A stretch of DNA of 64,000 nucleotides from assembly GCF_012849095.1 (NCBI RefSeq), contig NZ_CP051680.1:1302001-1366000 (forward strand), in the 5' to 3' direction. The notes under the pieces were generated by a model that saw only the letters and a program-made list of their open reading frames with translations, was not told where the DNA came from and did not search any database. Of this stretch, positions 27,049-34,954 are shown piece after piece; position 1 is the stretch's first letter, and each line of letters begins with the position of its first letter. This stretch comes from Cohnella herbarum. GTDB taxonomy: Bacteria > Bacillota > Bacilli > Paenibacillales > Paenibacillaceae. The translations under genes were made by a program, and so were the position numbers.

Positions 27049-27909
27049 TTATCGCTTAAGTACGGGTTCCAGATCCCGAATTATGTTTTCCATTTGAGTG
27101 ACGCAGCGTTCGTACATTTCTTTTGCATTTTTATTCCTTGTGGTTAACCCGAATAACATTAAATCTGCCTCGCATTTCTTCATTGTCGAGAATAGAACGG
27201 CTTTCTTCTGGGGCAGGGGAACTTTAATCTGATCGTCATACAAATCTACATACAACTGGCTATACGAGTCGACCTGACCCAAAAAAACATTGTCAATGGT
27301 AACTCCGAGTTTTTCCAATTCCGTATTCAGCCAAGCCCGACTCAATCCGATCGTGGCCAGTGGCTCGTCCATAATTTTACCGTCCATAATAACCGCTTGC
27401 GGTTCTTGCTCAGGTCCGACTTTGATGCCAAGGTGTTTGGGCGTAAGCGGTTGGTTTTCCCTAGTTAACAGCACGCTGATATCACCGCTTGGCTCCATAA
27501 TCGCAAATTCGACATCCGCCACTTTAAAAGCCATTTTCTTTCTTAGTTGTTCCATCAATTCATCTGTAGTTAACCTTTCCTTTTTCATATTATCTTCCAA
27601 TACTTTTCCATCCTTGATCAACACTCTGCCTTTACTATCAATAAAATCGCGCATTTTTTTACTTTTCATTTGTAAAAAGGCGATTCCCAAAGAGACGAAA
27701 GCCCAAACCGAAATGGCCAGTAAACCTAAGTACCAGTTTCGATCTGTATCCAAAGAAATGTAACCAATCAAATTCCCGATTGTAATCCCCGTAATGTATT
27801 CGAACATGGACATCTGCGATACTTGCCTTTTACCTAACACCTTCGTGAATAGAAATAAAGCGATGACCGCGATTAACGTGCGATAAACAATTTCGATCCA
27901 GGTCGGCAC
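27049..27909 (-). CDS. DUF421 (YetF-like) membrane protein fused to a DUF1657-like tail
   Basis: 286 residues. Three N-terminal membrane helices (TLIAVIALFLFTKVLGKRQ, MFEYITGITIGNLIGYISL, WYLGLLAISVWAFVSLGI) are followed by a soluble DUF421 domain with RAWLNTELEKLG. The last 50 residues (CEADLMLFGLTTRNKNAKE, MYERCVTQMENIIRDL) resemble a DUF1657 domain, as in the free protein encoded divergently at 28068. GTG start with AGGAGG 9 bases upstream. This fusion is a known companion of mobile spoVA2 operons, where it is linked to spore heat resistance. Its biochemical role is unknown. Confidence 0.88.
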   Translation of the reverse strand: MPTWIEIVYRTLIAVIALFLFTKVLGKRQVSQMSMFEYITGITIGNLIGYISLDTDRNWYLGLLAISVWAFVSLGIAFLQMKSKKMRDFIDSKGRVLIKDGKVLEDNMKKERLTTDELMEQLRKKMAFKVADVEFAIMEPSGDISVLLTRENQPLTPKHLGIKVGPEQEPQAVIMDGKIMDEPLATIGLSRAWLNTELEKLGVTIDNVFLGQVDSYSQLYVDLYDDQIKVPLPQKKAVLFSTMKKCEADLMLFGLTTRNKNAKEMYERCVTQMENIIRDLEPVLKR

Positions 27910-28008
27910 TGCAGTGTTCCTCCTATTGTCAACTTTGGCATTATCCCAAAAGGCTTTACCAAATTCATGCTAATTATGAGTTAGGGCTTCTTCCAATTTC
28001 TGAACGAT

Positions 28009-28038
28009 GCATAAAGAGTGTCCATTCATTCCATTCTA
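28009..28038 (+). promoter_or_regulatory. Possible forespore (sigma-G/F type) promoter
   Basis: GCATA at 28009-28013 and CATTCTA at 28032-28038 are separated by 18 bases, close to the sigma-G consensus. They lie 30 bases before the DUF1657 start. A matching element toward the DUF421 gene (GCATGA ... GGATAAT on the minus strand) is weaker. Confidence 0.3.
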
Positions 28039-28067
28039 ATATCTGTCGTGGACAGGGGGTGATTTCA

Positions 28068-28274
28068 TTGACAGTCGCAACACAAGTGAAAACATGCGTA
28101 GCTTCACTTAGAAGCGTTCAAGCCAGCCTAGAGCAGTTCGCTCTGGAAACTCAGAATCAGGAAGCCAAGACGCTCTATACGAATGCTGCTACGCAAACTG
28201 GACAGATTCTTCAGCAAGTTGAAGGCAGAGTCCAACAATTAGAGAATGAGGAACCGCAATATAAAGGGTTTTAA
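28068..28274 (+). CDS. DUF1657-domain protein
   Basis: 68 residues, a full DUF1657 domain. TVATQVKTCVASLRSVQA, the SLEQFALETQNQEAKTLY block and a Gln-rich helix are visible. It is a soluble helical protein with no known activity, found beside mobile spoVA operons. The TTG at 28068 is chosen because AGGGGGTGA lies 5-6 bases upstream; a GTG at 28059 overlaps that site. It is divergent from the SpoVA cassette and ends at a strong terminator. Confidence 0.88.
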   Translation: MTVATQVKTCVASLRSVQASLEQFALETQNQEAKTLYTNAATQTGQILQQVEGRVQQLENEEPQYKGF

Positions 28275-28278
28275 TTTC

Positions 28279-28322
28279 AAAAAAGCCTGACAAATGGTCT
28301 TTGAACCACTGGTCAGGCTTTT
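28279..28322. terminator. Bidirectional terminator between converging genes
   Basis: AAAAGCCTGAC pairs with GTCAGGCTTTT, with an inner GGT/ACC pairing. T or A tracts lie on both sides, so it serves the DUF1657 gene and the opposing lipoprotein gene. Confidence 0.9.
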
Positions 28323-28362
28323 AACATATTTAATCTCTATTGTGCCTTTTGACTGGCAGGAA

Positions 28363-28764
28363 TTATTTAATTATTGTACCTTCGTTGATTAGCCTTTCTT
28401 TATCCTTCAAAGAAAATACTCCAGGTACCCAACCCTCTAAATTTCCGTATCCGCCAATAATATTTTCATTAATTTGATAGATGTTAGCGTACATTTTCTT
28501 TCCTGTTTTTTGTTTTTCATTCAGCAAGTAAGTTGTAATATAAATTTCTTCATTCACATACGGCTTCAAATCAACAACACCGGCGATACTTGGATCCAGG
28601 CTTTTTGTCGCTAGCTTTTTTTTGCTAATTTTTTCCTCGATATGCCAACCAAACGACTTAAGGTATTCAGTAGGGTTATCATTATTCTGCTCAGTAGTTT
28701 CATTACTGCAACCAATCAGGAATACAAGACAAAAAAATGCAAATAAAACTGTAATTTTCTTAAT
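28363..28764 (-). CDS. Small lipoprotein with no standard start codon
   Basis: The frame is open from 28764 to the stop at 28363 and begins KKITVLFAFFCLVFLIGC, a clear lipoprotein signal with lipobox LIGC. A 110-residue mature domain of unknown family follows, ending WVPGVFSLKDKERLINEG. The codon before the two Lys residues is ATT, with AAGGGA upstream. No ATG, GTG or TTG lies in frame before residue 66 (TTG at 28569). It is either an AUU-initiated gene or one whose ATG has mutated. The family of the mature part was not recognised. Confidence 0.6.
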   Translation of the reverse strand: MKKITVLFAFFCLVFLIGCSNETTEQNNDNPTEYLKSFGWHIEEKISKKKLATKSLDPSIAGVVDLKPYVNEEIYITTYLLNEKQKTGKKMYANIYQINENIIGGYGNLEGWVPGVFSLKDKERLINEGTIIK

Positions 28765-28859
28765 CGAAATCCATTCCCTTCATCTTCCATTTAGATATGA
28801 GACGTACAGAACCGTATGAAGGTTGCAGTGTTTCAACTATTCTACCCGTAAGCACAACA

Positions 28860-28927
28860 ACGGCAGCCGATCGTTATGGCCGGCTGCCGTCGTGTCATCA
28901 TTGAGCTATAGTTCTTAGTTAGCTTAA
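28860..28927 (-). repeat. Dispersed hairpin element, copy 3
   Basis: On the minus strand AGCTAACTAAGAACTATAGC precedes the hairpin ACGGCAGCCG / CGGCTGCCGT. It follows the lipoprotein gene that ends at 28937 and may serve as its terminator. Confidence 0.65.
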
Positions 28928-28936
28928 CCACGTTAA

Positions 28937-29779
28937 TTAGAAATCGGGTATAAAATCATCTTTTATGCTCATATTGCCATCACCATAACCCACTTCAATT
29001 ACATGCTCCTTACCTTTTCCGTTCTCTACCACGAATGTAAAACGACTTGTATAACGGGCCGACATGTTCTCGGAATTAAAGAAATCCTTATAATTGTTAA
29101 TTATCTCATCAGCAACCCAATCTGGGACTTTAACATCGTCGGGGTTTAAAAAACTAGCCAATTGTAGCGTGTTCCCTTCATCAATAAGGTCTAAATATTG
29201 AATGACCATTTCCCCGGCATATGGAAAATACCTTATGTAAGGGTTATGGTAGACAATTCCGCCATCTTCTTGATATCGAATGACTAACGAATTATCTTCC
29301 TGATGCTCCTTAAAATTCTTGTCTGCCAAAACAAATTCATATTGTCCGATTACAGGATTCATTGCAGATCCATCATCATTGATTCGTACTGATAGTGAAT
29401 TAATGTCAAAATTTACATCGAAGCCTTCAATGACTTTATTCGCTCCTTCAATATCTAATCGATTAGGGTCAGACTTATTGAGTAATTGCAATAATTTATC
29501 TGCATCTTTTTCCTTAATTAACCTTAGGAACTCCTGGGCATCTTCCACCGCTTTCTTCTCTTCAATTTTACTTGAATTCTTTTGGCTTTGGCTCGAAGGG
29601 GAAGTTTCCTCTTTCGGTACTGCGTTTTGTTCTGTTCCTGTTGAAGTCGCTGAATTATCGATGTCCTCAGTCTCAACATGGGTAGTTGAAGCCTTGTCAA
29701 CACTTTTATTATTTGTACAGGCAGATAAAGTTAACATCAACAAAACCCCTATCAAGATCACCCGAGCTAAATTCGTCAA
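28937..29779 (-). CDS. Lipoprotein of unknown function
   Basis: 280 residues. The signal peptide ends in lipobox LSAC near residue 21. A Ser/Thr/Glu-rich linker (about 25-75) leads to a folded domain (about 75-280) with AQEFLRLIKEKDADKLLQLL and a beta-rich second half. The layout resembles NTF2/DUF4878-like export domains duplicated in tandem, but this is a guess. TTG start with GAGAGGG 5 bases upstream. It is anchored on the outer face of the membrane and is probably monocistronic. Confidence 0.8.
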   Translation of the reverse strand: MTNLARVILIGVLLMLTLSACTNNKSVDKASTTHVETEDIDNSATSTGTEQNAVPKEETSPSSQSQKNSSKIEEKKAVEDAQEFLRLIKEKDADKLLQLLNKSDPNRLDIEGANKVIEGFDVNFDINSLSVRINDDGSAMNPVIGQYEFVLADKNFKEHQEDNSLVIRYQEDGGIVYHNPYIRYFPYAGEMVIQYLDLIDEGNTLQLASFLNPDDVKVPDWVADEIINNYKDFFNSENMSARYTSRFTFVVENGKGKEHVIEVGYGDGNMSIKDDFIPDF

Positions 29780-29869
29780 TAATACCCTCTCCCTACCAAA
29801 TTACTCGTTTTCGTTAACTATAAGTCTCAAAGCTTAAGTCGTTAAAAAATACTAAAGTTTCGCTAAATG

Positions 29870-29920
29870 AAAAAGGAGCTGGCCGTTTGGCAAGCCCCCG
29901 AACCATCGTTCCGTTGAATA
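29870..29920 (-). repeat. Dispersed hairpin element, copy 4
   Basis: The minus strand reads TATTCAACGGAACGATGGTT, then the imperfect hairpin GGGCTTGCC / GGCCAGCTCCTTTTT. It lies between two divergent genes, so it is not obviously a terminator. Confidence 0.55.
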
Positions 29921-30050
29921 GTAACTGTGGTTCGATGTCATTCTCTCTACTTTCATTATACTTCTCTTTATAAATTATTTGTAGACTACTTTTTTTGTAA
30001 TTTCCATATTATGCTGTTATATACAAGTCGAAAATAAGAGGTGTGTCAAT

Positions 30051-30467
30051 GTGAATGACAAAAAAGATGTCTTAGATAAAGGTCCTTTCTTTCATGGTAC
30101 TAAGGCAGAACTAAAAATTGGAGATTTGTTAGAACCCCAACATTTATCAAATTACCAAGATAAAAAGTCTAACTACATTTATTTCACTGCAACATTAGAT
30201 GCTGCTAAATGGGGTGCTGAATTAGCAACATCTAAATCAAAAGAACGAATTTATATTGTAGAGCCATTAGATGAATTTGAAAATGACCCTAACTTAACTG
30301 ACAAAAGATTTCCTGGGAACCCAACACGTTCCTATAGGTCTAAATTTCCTTTGAAAATAATAGCTGAATTAAGTTCTTGGGAAAGACATTCTGATGAAGA
30401 AATAAATCATATGGTTGCATCCTTAACAAAGTTACGTGAACAAGGAAAAGCTGTAATAGACGATTAA
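30051..30467 (+). CDS. arr: NAD-dependent rifampin ADP-ribosyltransferase (Arr)
   Basis: 138 residues, the length of Arr enzymes. Motifs in order are FFHGTKAELKIGDLL (catalytic His near 15), SNYIYFTATLDAAKWGAELA with the NAD-site Tyr, TDKRFPGNPTRSYRS with the conserved Asp, and a helical end. Arr transfers ADP-ribose to the C23 hydroxyl of rifamycins and inactivates them in the cytosol. The GTG start is preceded by AGAGGTG. The gene is AT-rich compared with its neighbours, suggesting acquisition, and it stands alone. Confidence 0.92.
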   Translation: MNDKKDVLDKGPFFHGTKAELKIGDLLEPQHLSNYQDKKSNYIYFTATLDAAKWGAELATSKSKERIYIVEPLDEFENDPNLTDKRFPGNPTRSYRSKFPLKIIAELSSWERHSDEEINHMVASLTKLREQGKAVIDD

Positions 30468-30591
30468 TCCTTGTATTCTTCGCCGCTCTCCTCGAAGTTG
30501 GTTCAAAATATTACCTCGACACAAAAATTGGGGCATAAAAATGAAAAAAGCTTGATTTCTCAAACATGAATAGTAGGAATATGTGAATGAG

Positions 30592-31737
30592 TTAGATCTG
30601 TTGACCCCCAATCATCGTCCATTTTACTTCATACCGCTCATTAAGGAGGACAAAATCGGCATCACAGCCGATTTCAATTTTCCCTTTGTTCGACAGACCT
30701 AGAATACGTGCAGGCGATGTTGAAGCCATCTGTACAGCATCTGTGAAGGATATTCCATTCTCTACTGATAGTCGCAACGCTTCATTCATCGTCACCGTGC
30801 TAGATGCCAAAGTACCGTCCGCTAGCCTTGCAACCCCCTCGGTTACAGTGACATTGTGGCCTCCAAATAAGTAATCTCCATCGCCCAGCCCCATCGCTTG
30901 AAGCGCATCTGTAATGAGCACCATCCCTTCCGGTCCTTTGATGCGATGCATCAGGCGGAGGATCGCAGGATGAAGATGGACTTGGTCGACAATCGCTTGT
31001 AAACTTACATGTTGTTCCTCGAATGCGGCAACGATCAGACCGGGGTCTCGATGATGAATCGGTCTCATTCCGTTAAAGCAATGTGTCACATGGCTCGCAC
31101 CTGCTCCAAATGCTTCCTTAGCTTCCTCGTACGTGGCATCGGAATGAGCAACAGCAATGACTACCCCTTGATCCTTCAAATAGGAAATCAGCTCTAATCC
31201 ACCTGGTAATTCCGGAGCAATCGTCACCATTTTAATGAGCGAACCGGCTTCTTGGAAAATATGCTTCATTTCATCGAGATCAGGATGGCGAAGATACTTC
31301 TCATTCTGCATCCCTTTACGCTTCGGATTCAAATAGGGCCCTTCCAAGTGAATGCCGGTAATCTTCGCGCCTTGCTCATGGCCGATCACTGATTTCACGC
31401 TGCGGATCATGTTTAACAGATCATCCATCGTTGAACTTACGGATGTCACTAAGAACGAGGTGCATCCGGTTGCAGCACATGTTCGGGAAACTTCTTGAAT
31501 GCTAGCCTCTGTTCCATCCATCATATCGTACCCATTGGCACCGTGAATATGAATATCTATCATTCCAGGGATGAGCCACATCCCATAGCCATCTATCCGT
31601 TCGTATCCCTCATCTATTCGCATGGCTCCTTGCGTTTCAATTCGCTCGATCTTCCCATCTGTGACCCAGACTGAAGCGGAAGGTAGGATTAGATGCGGAA
31701 GCAATACGTTGACATCTTGAATGATTTTGTTGTTCAT
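30592..31737 (-). CDS. nagA: N-acetylglucosamine-6-phosphate deacetylase
   Basis: 381 residues, full length, amidohydrolase fold. Metal and substrate motifs are visible: DIHIHGANGYDMMDG near 57, HLEGPYLNPKRKGMQN near 133, VAHSDATYEEAKEAF with THCFNGM near 195-225, and the catalytic Asp in LITDALQAMG near 275. It converts GlcNAc-6-P to GlcN-6-P in amino-sugar use. It starts 2 bases after the deoR-like gene. nagB is not in the window. Confidence 0.93.
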   Translation of the reverse strand: MNNKIIQDVNVLLPHLILPSASVWVTDGKIERIETQGAMRIDEGYERIDGYGMWLIPGMIDIHIHGANGYDMMDGTEASIQEVSRTCAATGCTSFLVTSVSSTMDDLLNMIRSVKSVIGHEQGAKITGIHLEGPYLNPKRKGMQNEKYLRHPDLDEMKHIFQEAGSLIKMVTIAPELPGGLELISYLKDQGVVIAVAHSDATYEEAKEAFGAGASHVTHCFNGMRPIHHRDPGLIVAAFEEQHVSLQAIVDQVHLHPAILRLMHRIKGPEGMVLITDALQAMGLGDGDYLFGGHNVTVTEGVARLADGTLASSTVTMNEALRLSVENGISFTDAVQMASTSPARILGLSNKGKIEIGCDADFVLLNERYEVKWTMIGGQQI

Positions 31738-31739
31738 CT

Positions 31740-32522
31740 CTACTCGGCTCCGTCCTGAGGATTATTTGTACTACATTCAATTAGAGTGATATTCTTCTGA
31801 TCTAATACTTCTCTCATTTCGCTAGTAATAGATAGATCTGTCACGATTATATCCACGTAATCGATATCTAACTTAAATCTTGATTTTGACGCGAATTTCG
31901 AATGATCCGCAACAAGGATTACTTGATCCGACTGCTTGGCCATTTCCTTCTTCACTCGAACATCTTCTTCATAGGGATAATAGAGTCCGTCTGGTTGAAT
32001 AGAAGTTGCTCCAATATATGCCTTATCTGCTCGAATTTCACTAATCTTATCGATGACGGAAGGACCAAATAATATGCGATTCTGGGTGTGTAGATAGCCG
32101 CCAAGTACATAAATGCTCAAATCATCTCGTTTAGAGAGAATGGCTACATTATCAATCGAATGTGTAATAGCGGTAATCTGTTTCGCCTGAATATGTTCGG
32201 CAACAAATTGAACTGTTGTCGATACGTCCAGGAATACCGTCTCATGATCGTGAATCAGCTTAGCTCCAAGCTTACCAATATGATTCTTATTGGTGGATTC
32301 CTCAATGAGACGATCCTGATAGGATGAGAGAACCTTCTGAAGTTCTGGAAGTGCTACCCCTCCATGCGTCCGAACAACGACACCTTCTTGAACCAATTTG
32401 ACAATATCTCTCCTCGCCGTATCTCTGGATACTTGAAAGATCGAGCATATCTCTCCAACGCTCATTGATTGATGTTGTTTTAAGTAATCAAGAATTTTCA
32501 ATAATCTTGTTTCTTGAAACAC
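31740..32522 (-). CDS. DeoR-family transcriptional regulator
   Basis: About 260 residues. The DeoR HTH (about 3-57, RLLKILDYLKQHQSMSVGE with SRDTARRDIVKL) is followed by the DeoRC sugar-phosphate-sensing domain, with FLDVSTTVQFVAEH and the ADHSKFASKSRF motif near 195. GTG 32522 is chosen because AAGGAG lies 9 bases upstream and the family starts here; an ATG at 32564 would add 14 unlikely residues. It is coupled to nagA and likely represses that operon in response to a sugar phosphate. Confidence 0.9.
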   Translation of the reverse strand: MFQETRLLKILDYLKQHQSMSVGEICSIFQVSRDTARRDIVKLVQEGVVVRTHGGVALPELQKVLSSYQDRLIEESTNKNHIGKLGAKLIHDHETVFLDVSTTVQFVAEHIQAKQITAITHSIDNVAILSKRDDLSIYVLGGYLHTQNRILFGPSVIDKISEIRADKAYIGATSIQPDGLYYPYEEDVRVKKEMAKQSDQVILVADHSKFASKSRFKLDIDYVDIIVTDLSITSEMREVLDQKNITLIECSTNNPQDGAE

Positions 32523-32876
32523 CTGAATGCACTCCTTAGTTAAGCATTCCAATATATTTTCCAAGTATATATAAGCAATAAATGAATATCAATAAGTATT
32601 TATAAGTAAAAGAAAATGGATCTACCACATCGTAGTAGATCCATTCGCTTGTTTTCTATAAAATAGCCCTCTTTTCTGGCTAATTTACTCTCTATCGGGT
32701 TTCACTAAATTTATTGTTCTAGAGTGGGCTTTCCGAGGATTGGACTTCTGCCTAGCACACTGCATGTTTCCCCTCAATCTCTATGTTGTAATAATCCAGA
32801 ATAACCATAATAGCTACAGACTTACAAGATGGGAAATTTGCAAAACCAAAAGCATTCAATGCAGATCCAAGTTAGG
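32523..32876. other. Intergenic region between deoR-nagA and the ADP-ribosylglycohydrolase operon
   Basis: This holds the promoter side of the deoR-like gene and the terminator at 32611-32645. The 230 bases from 32646 show no gene or clear repeat. Confidence 0.4.
32611..32645 (-). terminator. Terminator of the sugar ABC / ADP-ribosylglycohydrolase operon
   Basis: The minus strand reads ATGGATCTAC, a loop, GTAGATCCAT, then TTTCTTTTA. It lies 230 bases after the operon's last stop. Confidence 0.8.
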
Positions 32877-33923
32877 TTACAGTTCTCCTCCCGTTAACAG
32901 CCGTTCTGCAATGTTACGCAGCGACAACCCTTTCGTATGCGGCACGCAAATACCCTTCAATTCATCCAGCAAAGCAATCCAGGAAGATGGAACGGCACTG
33001 CTGCCGTTTATGGCTCCAACCAGTGCGCCGACCATGGCAGGCATGCTGTCTGCCTGTTTAGGAACCATTGCGGCCAGTTGCATGCACTGATTGAAATCAC
33101 CGTCAGCGCTAAGAAGTATTCCGTAGCTGACCGCCAGCGTCTCTGGCGCGATATTGCCGAAATTGTATATATGATTGACGACCAGGTTATTCCAAAGCGG
33201 AATCGCCTCCATGGCGGAGCCCGCGTTTTCCGCTATCGTAATGGCTTGTCTGATTTTTCTGCCGGTCCACGAATCGCCGGGAACATAATCGAGCCCCGCT
33301 TCAACGGTCTCTTTAGGCGATGCGCCGTTCATCGCGACGGCAATGCTTGCCGCCATCGCTTGGGCCGCGAACACCCCGTCCTCCGCGTTCGTAATGGATG
33401 CCATATCTCCCGCAACGCGCGAAGCGATATCCGGCCGGCCATGGAACCGGATGCCGACGGGGACCGCTCTGGCGACCGCACCGTCGTCGAAGTGATGCGG
33501 ATTGTCGTTGCCCGTAGCGGGAGCCGTCAGCCCCTTCAAAGCGTTGTCGATGGACGCCCGCTCGCTAATCCCGCTCCAGATGGAGTCGGCGTGATCTCGA
33601 ACATGCCGATTCCAGCCTTGCTCCAATTGCCGCAAATCCGGTATACCTGCCGTTTCCGATAAAATCAAAGCCGAGACGACCGCGTATTCGGTATCGTCGG
33701 TTCCGCACAAATTAAACGCTTCTTCTTCCTGTGTCAATGAAAAGGGCAAAGCGAATTTATTGATTCTGTTTTCGTCCGCTTGCGCGCTGAATTTCCACAG
33801 AAGACTGCGCGTCCATTCCGCGTTAAGGCCCCTGTGATACATCGCCGGAAAACCGATCGCGTCCCCCATCGCCAATCCGAGCAAAGCGCCATAAGCGCCG
33901 CTGGCCAATTGATTACGCTCCAT
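32877..33923 (-). CDS. ADP-ribosylglycohydrolase-family protein with degenerate metal site
   Basis: 348 residues of the DraG/ARH fold. MGDAIGFP and GTDDTEYAVVSA are present, but two ligand positions are changed. The Glu following GxP in the paralogue is replaced by Met (GFPAMYHR), and the C-terminal GRDSDT block reads PKQADS. It may bind ligand without hydrolysis or use another chemistry. The ATG at 33923 has GGGGAG 8 bases upstream and overlaps the preceding gene by 11 bases, so translation is coupled. It is the last gene of the sugar ABC operon. Confidence 0.85.
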   Translation of the reverse strand: MERNQLASGAYGALLGLAMGDAIGFPAMYHRGLNAEWTRSLLWKFSAQADENRINKFALPFSLTQEEEAFNLCGTDDTEYAVVSALILSETAGIPDLRQLEQGWNRHVRDHADSIWSGISERASIDNALKGLTAPATGNDNPHHFDDGAVARAVPVGIRFHGRPDIASRVAGDMASITNAEDGVFAAQAMAASIAVAMNGASPKETVEAGLDYVPGDSWTGRKIRQAITIAENAGSAMEAIPLWNNLVVNHIYNFGNIAPETLAVSYGILLSADGDFNQCMQLAAMVPKQADSMPAMVGALVGAINGSSAVPSSWIALLDELKGICVPHTKGLSLRNIAERLLTGGEL

Positions 33924-34920
33924 GCTTTTCACTCCCCGCAATCCGCTCGGACAATTGCTTCGACAACGCTGCGATATCGATACCGGCCGTCGCGTGAATG
34001 CAATGTCCTCTAATGATGTTGATTTGCCGTCTCCAGCGCTCGGGAATAACGCCTGCGCCGTGTAATGCCCCTGCCATCGCGCCCGACATCGCCGCGATCG
34101 TGTCGGAATCCCGCCCGACGTTTACGCCGCCAAGCACGGCCGGCACGTACGCGCCGCGCGCCGCCGCGAAAACGCCGTAAGCTAGCGCCGTCGCTTCGGG
34201 GCCGACGTCCGCCCATGGATAATAAAAGATCGAGACGGAGTCGTGTAGTTCGACGACGGCTTCTTCCATATTCGAATGACGCAGGCCGATCTCAACGGCA
34301 CTCTTAATTTTGCGATAAGTCCAGCTGTCTTGCGGGATATGATCCAAGCCAGTCCGGATTACCCGTTCCCAGTCGCTTCCCGCGCTCACTCCCGCGAATG
34401 CGACGCTTGCGGCGATCGCCTGCGCGCAATAAACGCCGTCTCTGGCATGGCTGATTTGCGCTTCGATTTTTGCGAGTCTGGCTGCCTCCGCCGGATCGCC
34501 AAGGCAGTAAAGCCCGACAGGGGCGATCCGCATCGCCGCCCCGTCGCTCCATCTTTCATGGTTGTCCGAGCCGGTATGCGGAAACGCGAGTCCTTTTTTC
34601 AAATTTCCGATGCCGTTCATCTCGCTGAATCCGCCGCCGTAAAATCCGCCTTTTTGCCCAACGAGCGTATCGTTCCATTCCTTCATCATGTTTTCAGCGG
34701 ATAATCCGTTTCCGTATTTCAATAAAATTTGCGCGGTCAGCATCGCGTATTCGGTGTCGTCCGTGCCTGCCGGATCGTCGGACACGAAATCTTCGATCCA
34801 ACCGTACGTGTCGCGGATTTCCGAAACGGATTTCCCCTCCGTCGGCGCACCGAGAGCATCTCCGACCGCTTGTCCGATCAGACAGCCGTAAACCCGGTCA
34901 AAAAAATCTATATCGTTCAC
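33913..34920 (-). CDS. ADP-ribosylglycohydrolase-family protein with intact metal site
   Basis: 335 residues. All DraG/ARH di-metal motifs are visible: Glu28 in GAPTEGKS, Thr53-Asp54-Asp55 in GTDDTEYA, and Asp271/Asp273/Thr274 in VGRDSDTIAAM. The family cleaves N- or O-ribosyl bonds; some bacterial members may act on small ribosides rather than modified proteins. GTG start with AGGAG 8 bases upstream, 34 bases after the AraC gene. The sugar ABC context suggests a ribosyl or furanosyl compound as imported substrate, which is an inference. Confidence 0.9.
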   Translation of the reverse strand: MNDIDFFDRVYGCLIGQAVGDALGAPTEGKSVSEIRDTYGWIEDFVSDDPAGTDDTEYAMLTAQILLKYGNGLSAENMMKEWNDTLVGQKGGFYGGGFSEMNGIGNLKKGLAFPHTGSDNHERWSDGAAMRIAPVGLYCLGDPAEAARLAKIEAQISHARDGVYCAQAIAASVAFAGVSAGSDWERVIRTGLDHIPQDSWTYRKIKSAVEIGLRHSNMEEAVVELHDSVSIFYYPWADVGPEATALAYGVFAAARGAYVPAVLGGVNVGRDSDTIAAMSGAMAGALHGAGVIPERWRRQINIIRGHCIHATAGIDIAALSKQLSERIAGSEKHGA

Positions 34921-34954
34921 AGTAACGTCTCCTCGTTATGTCGCTCTGTTTTTT

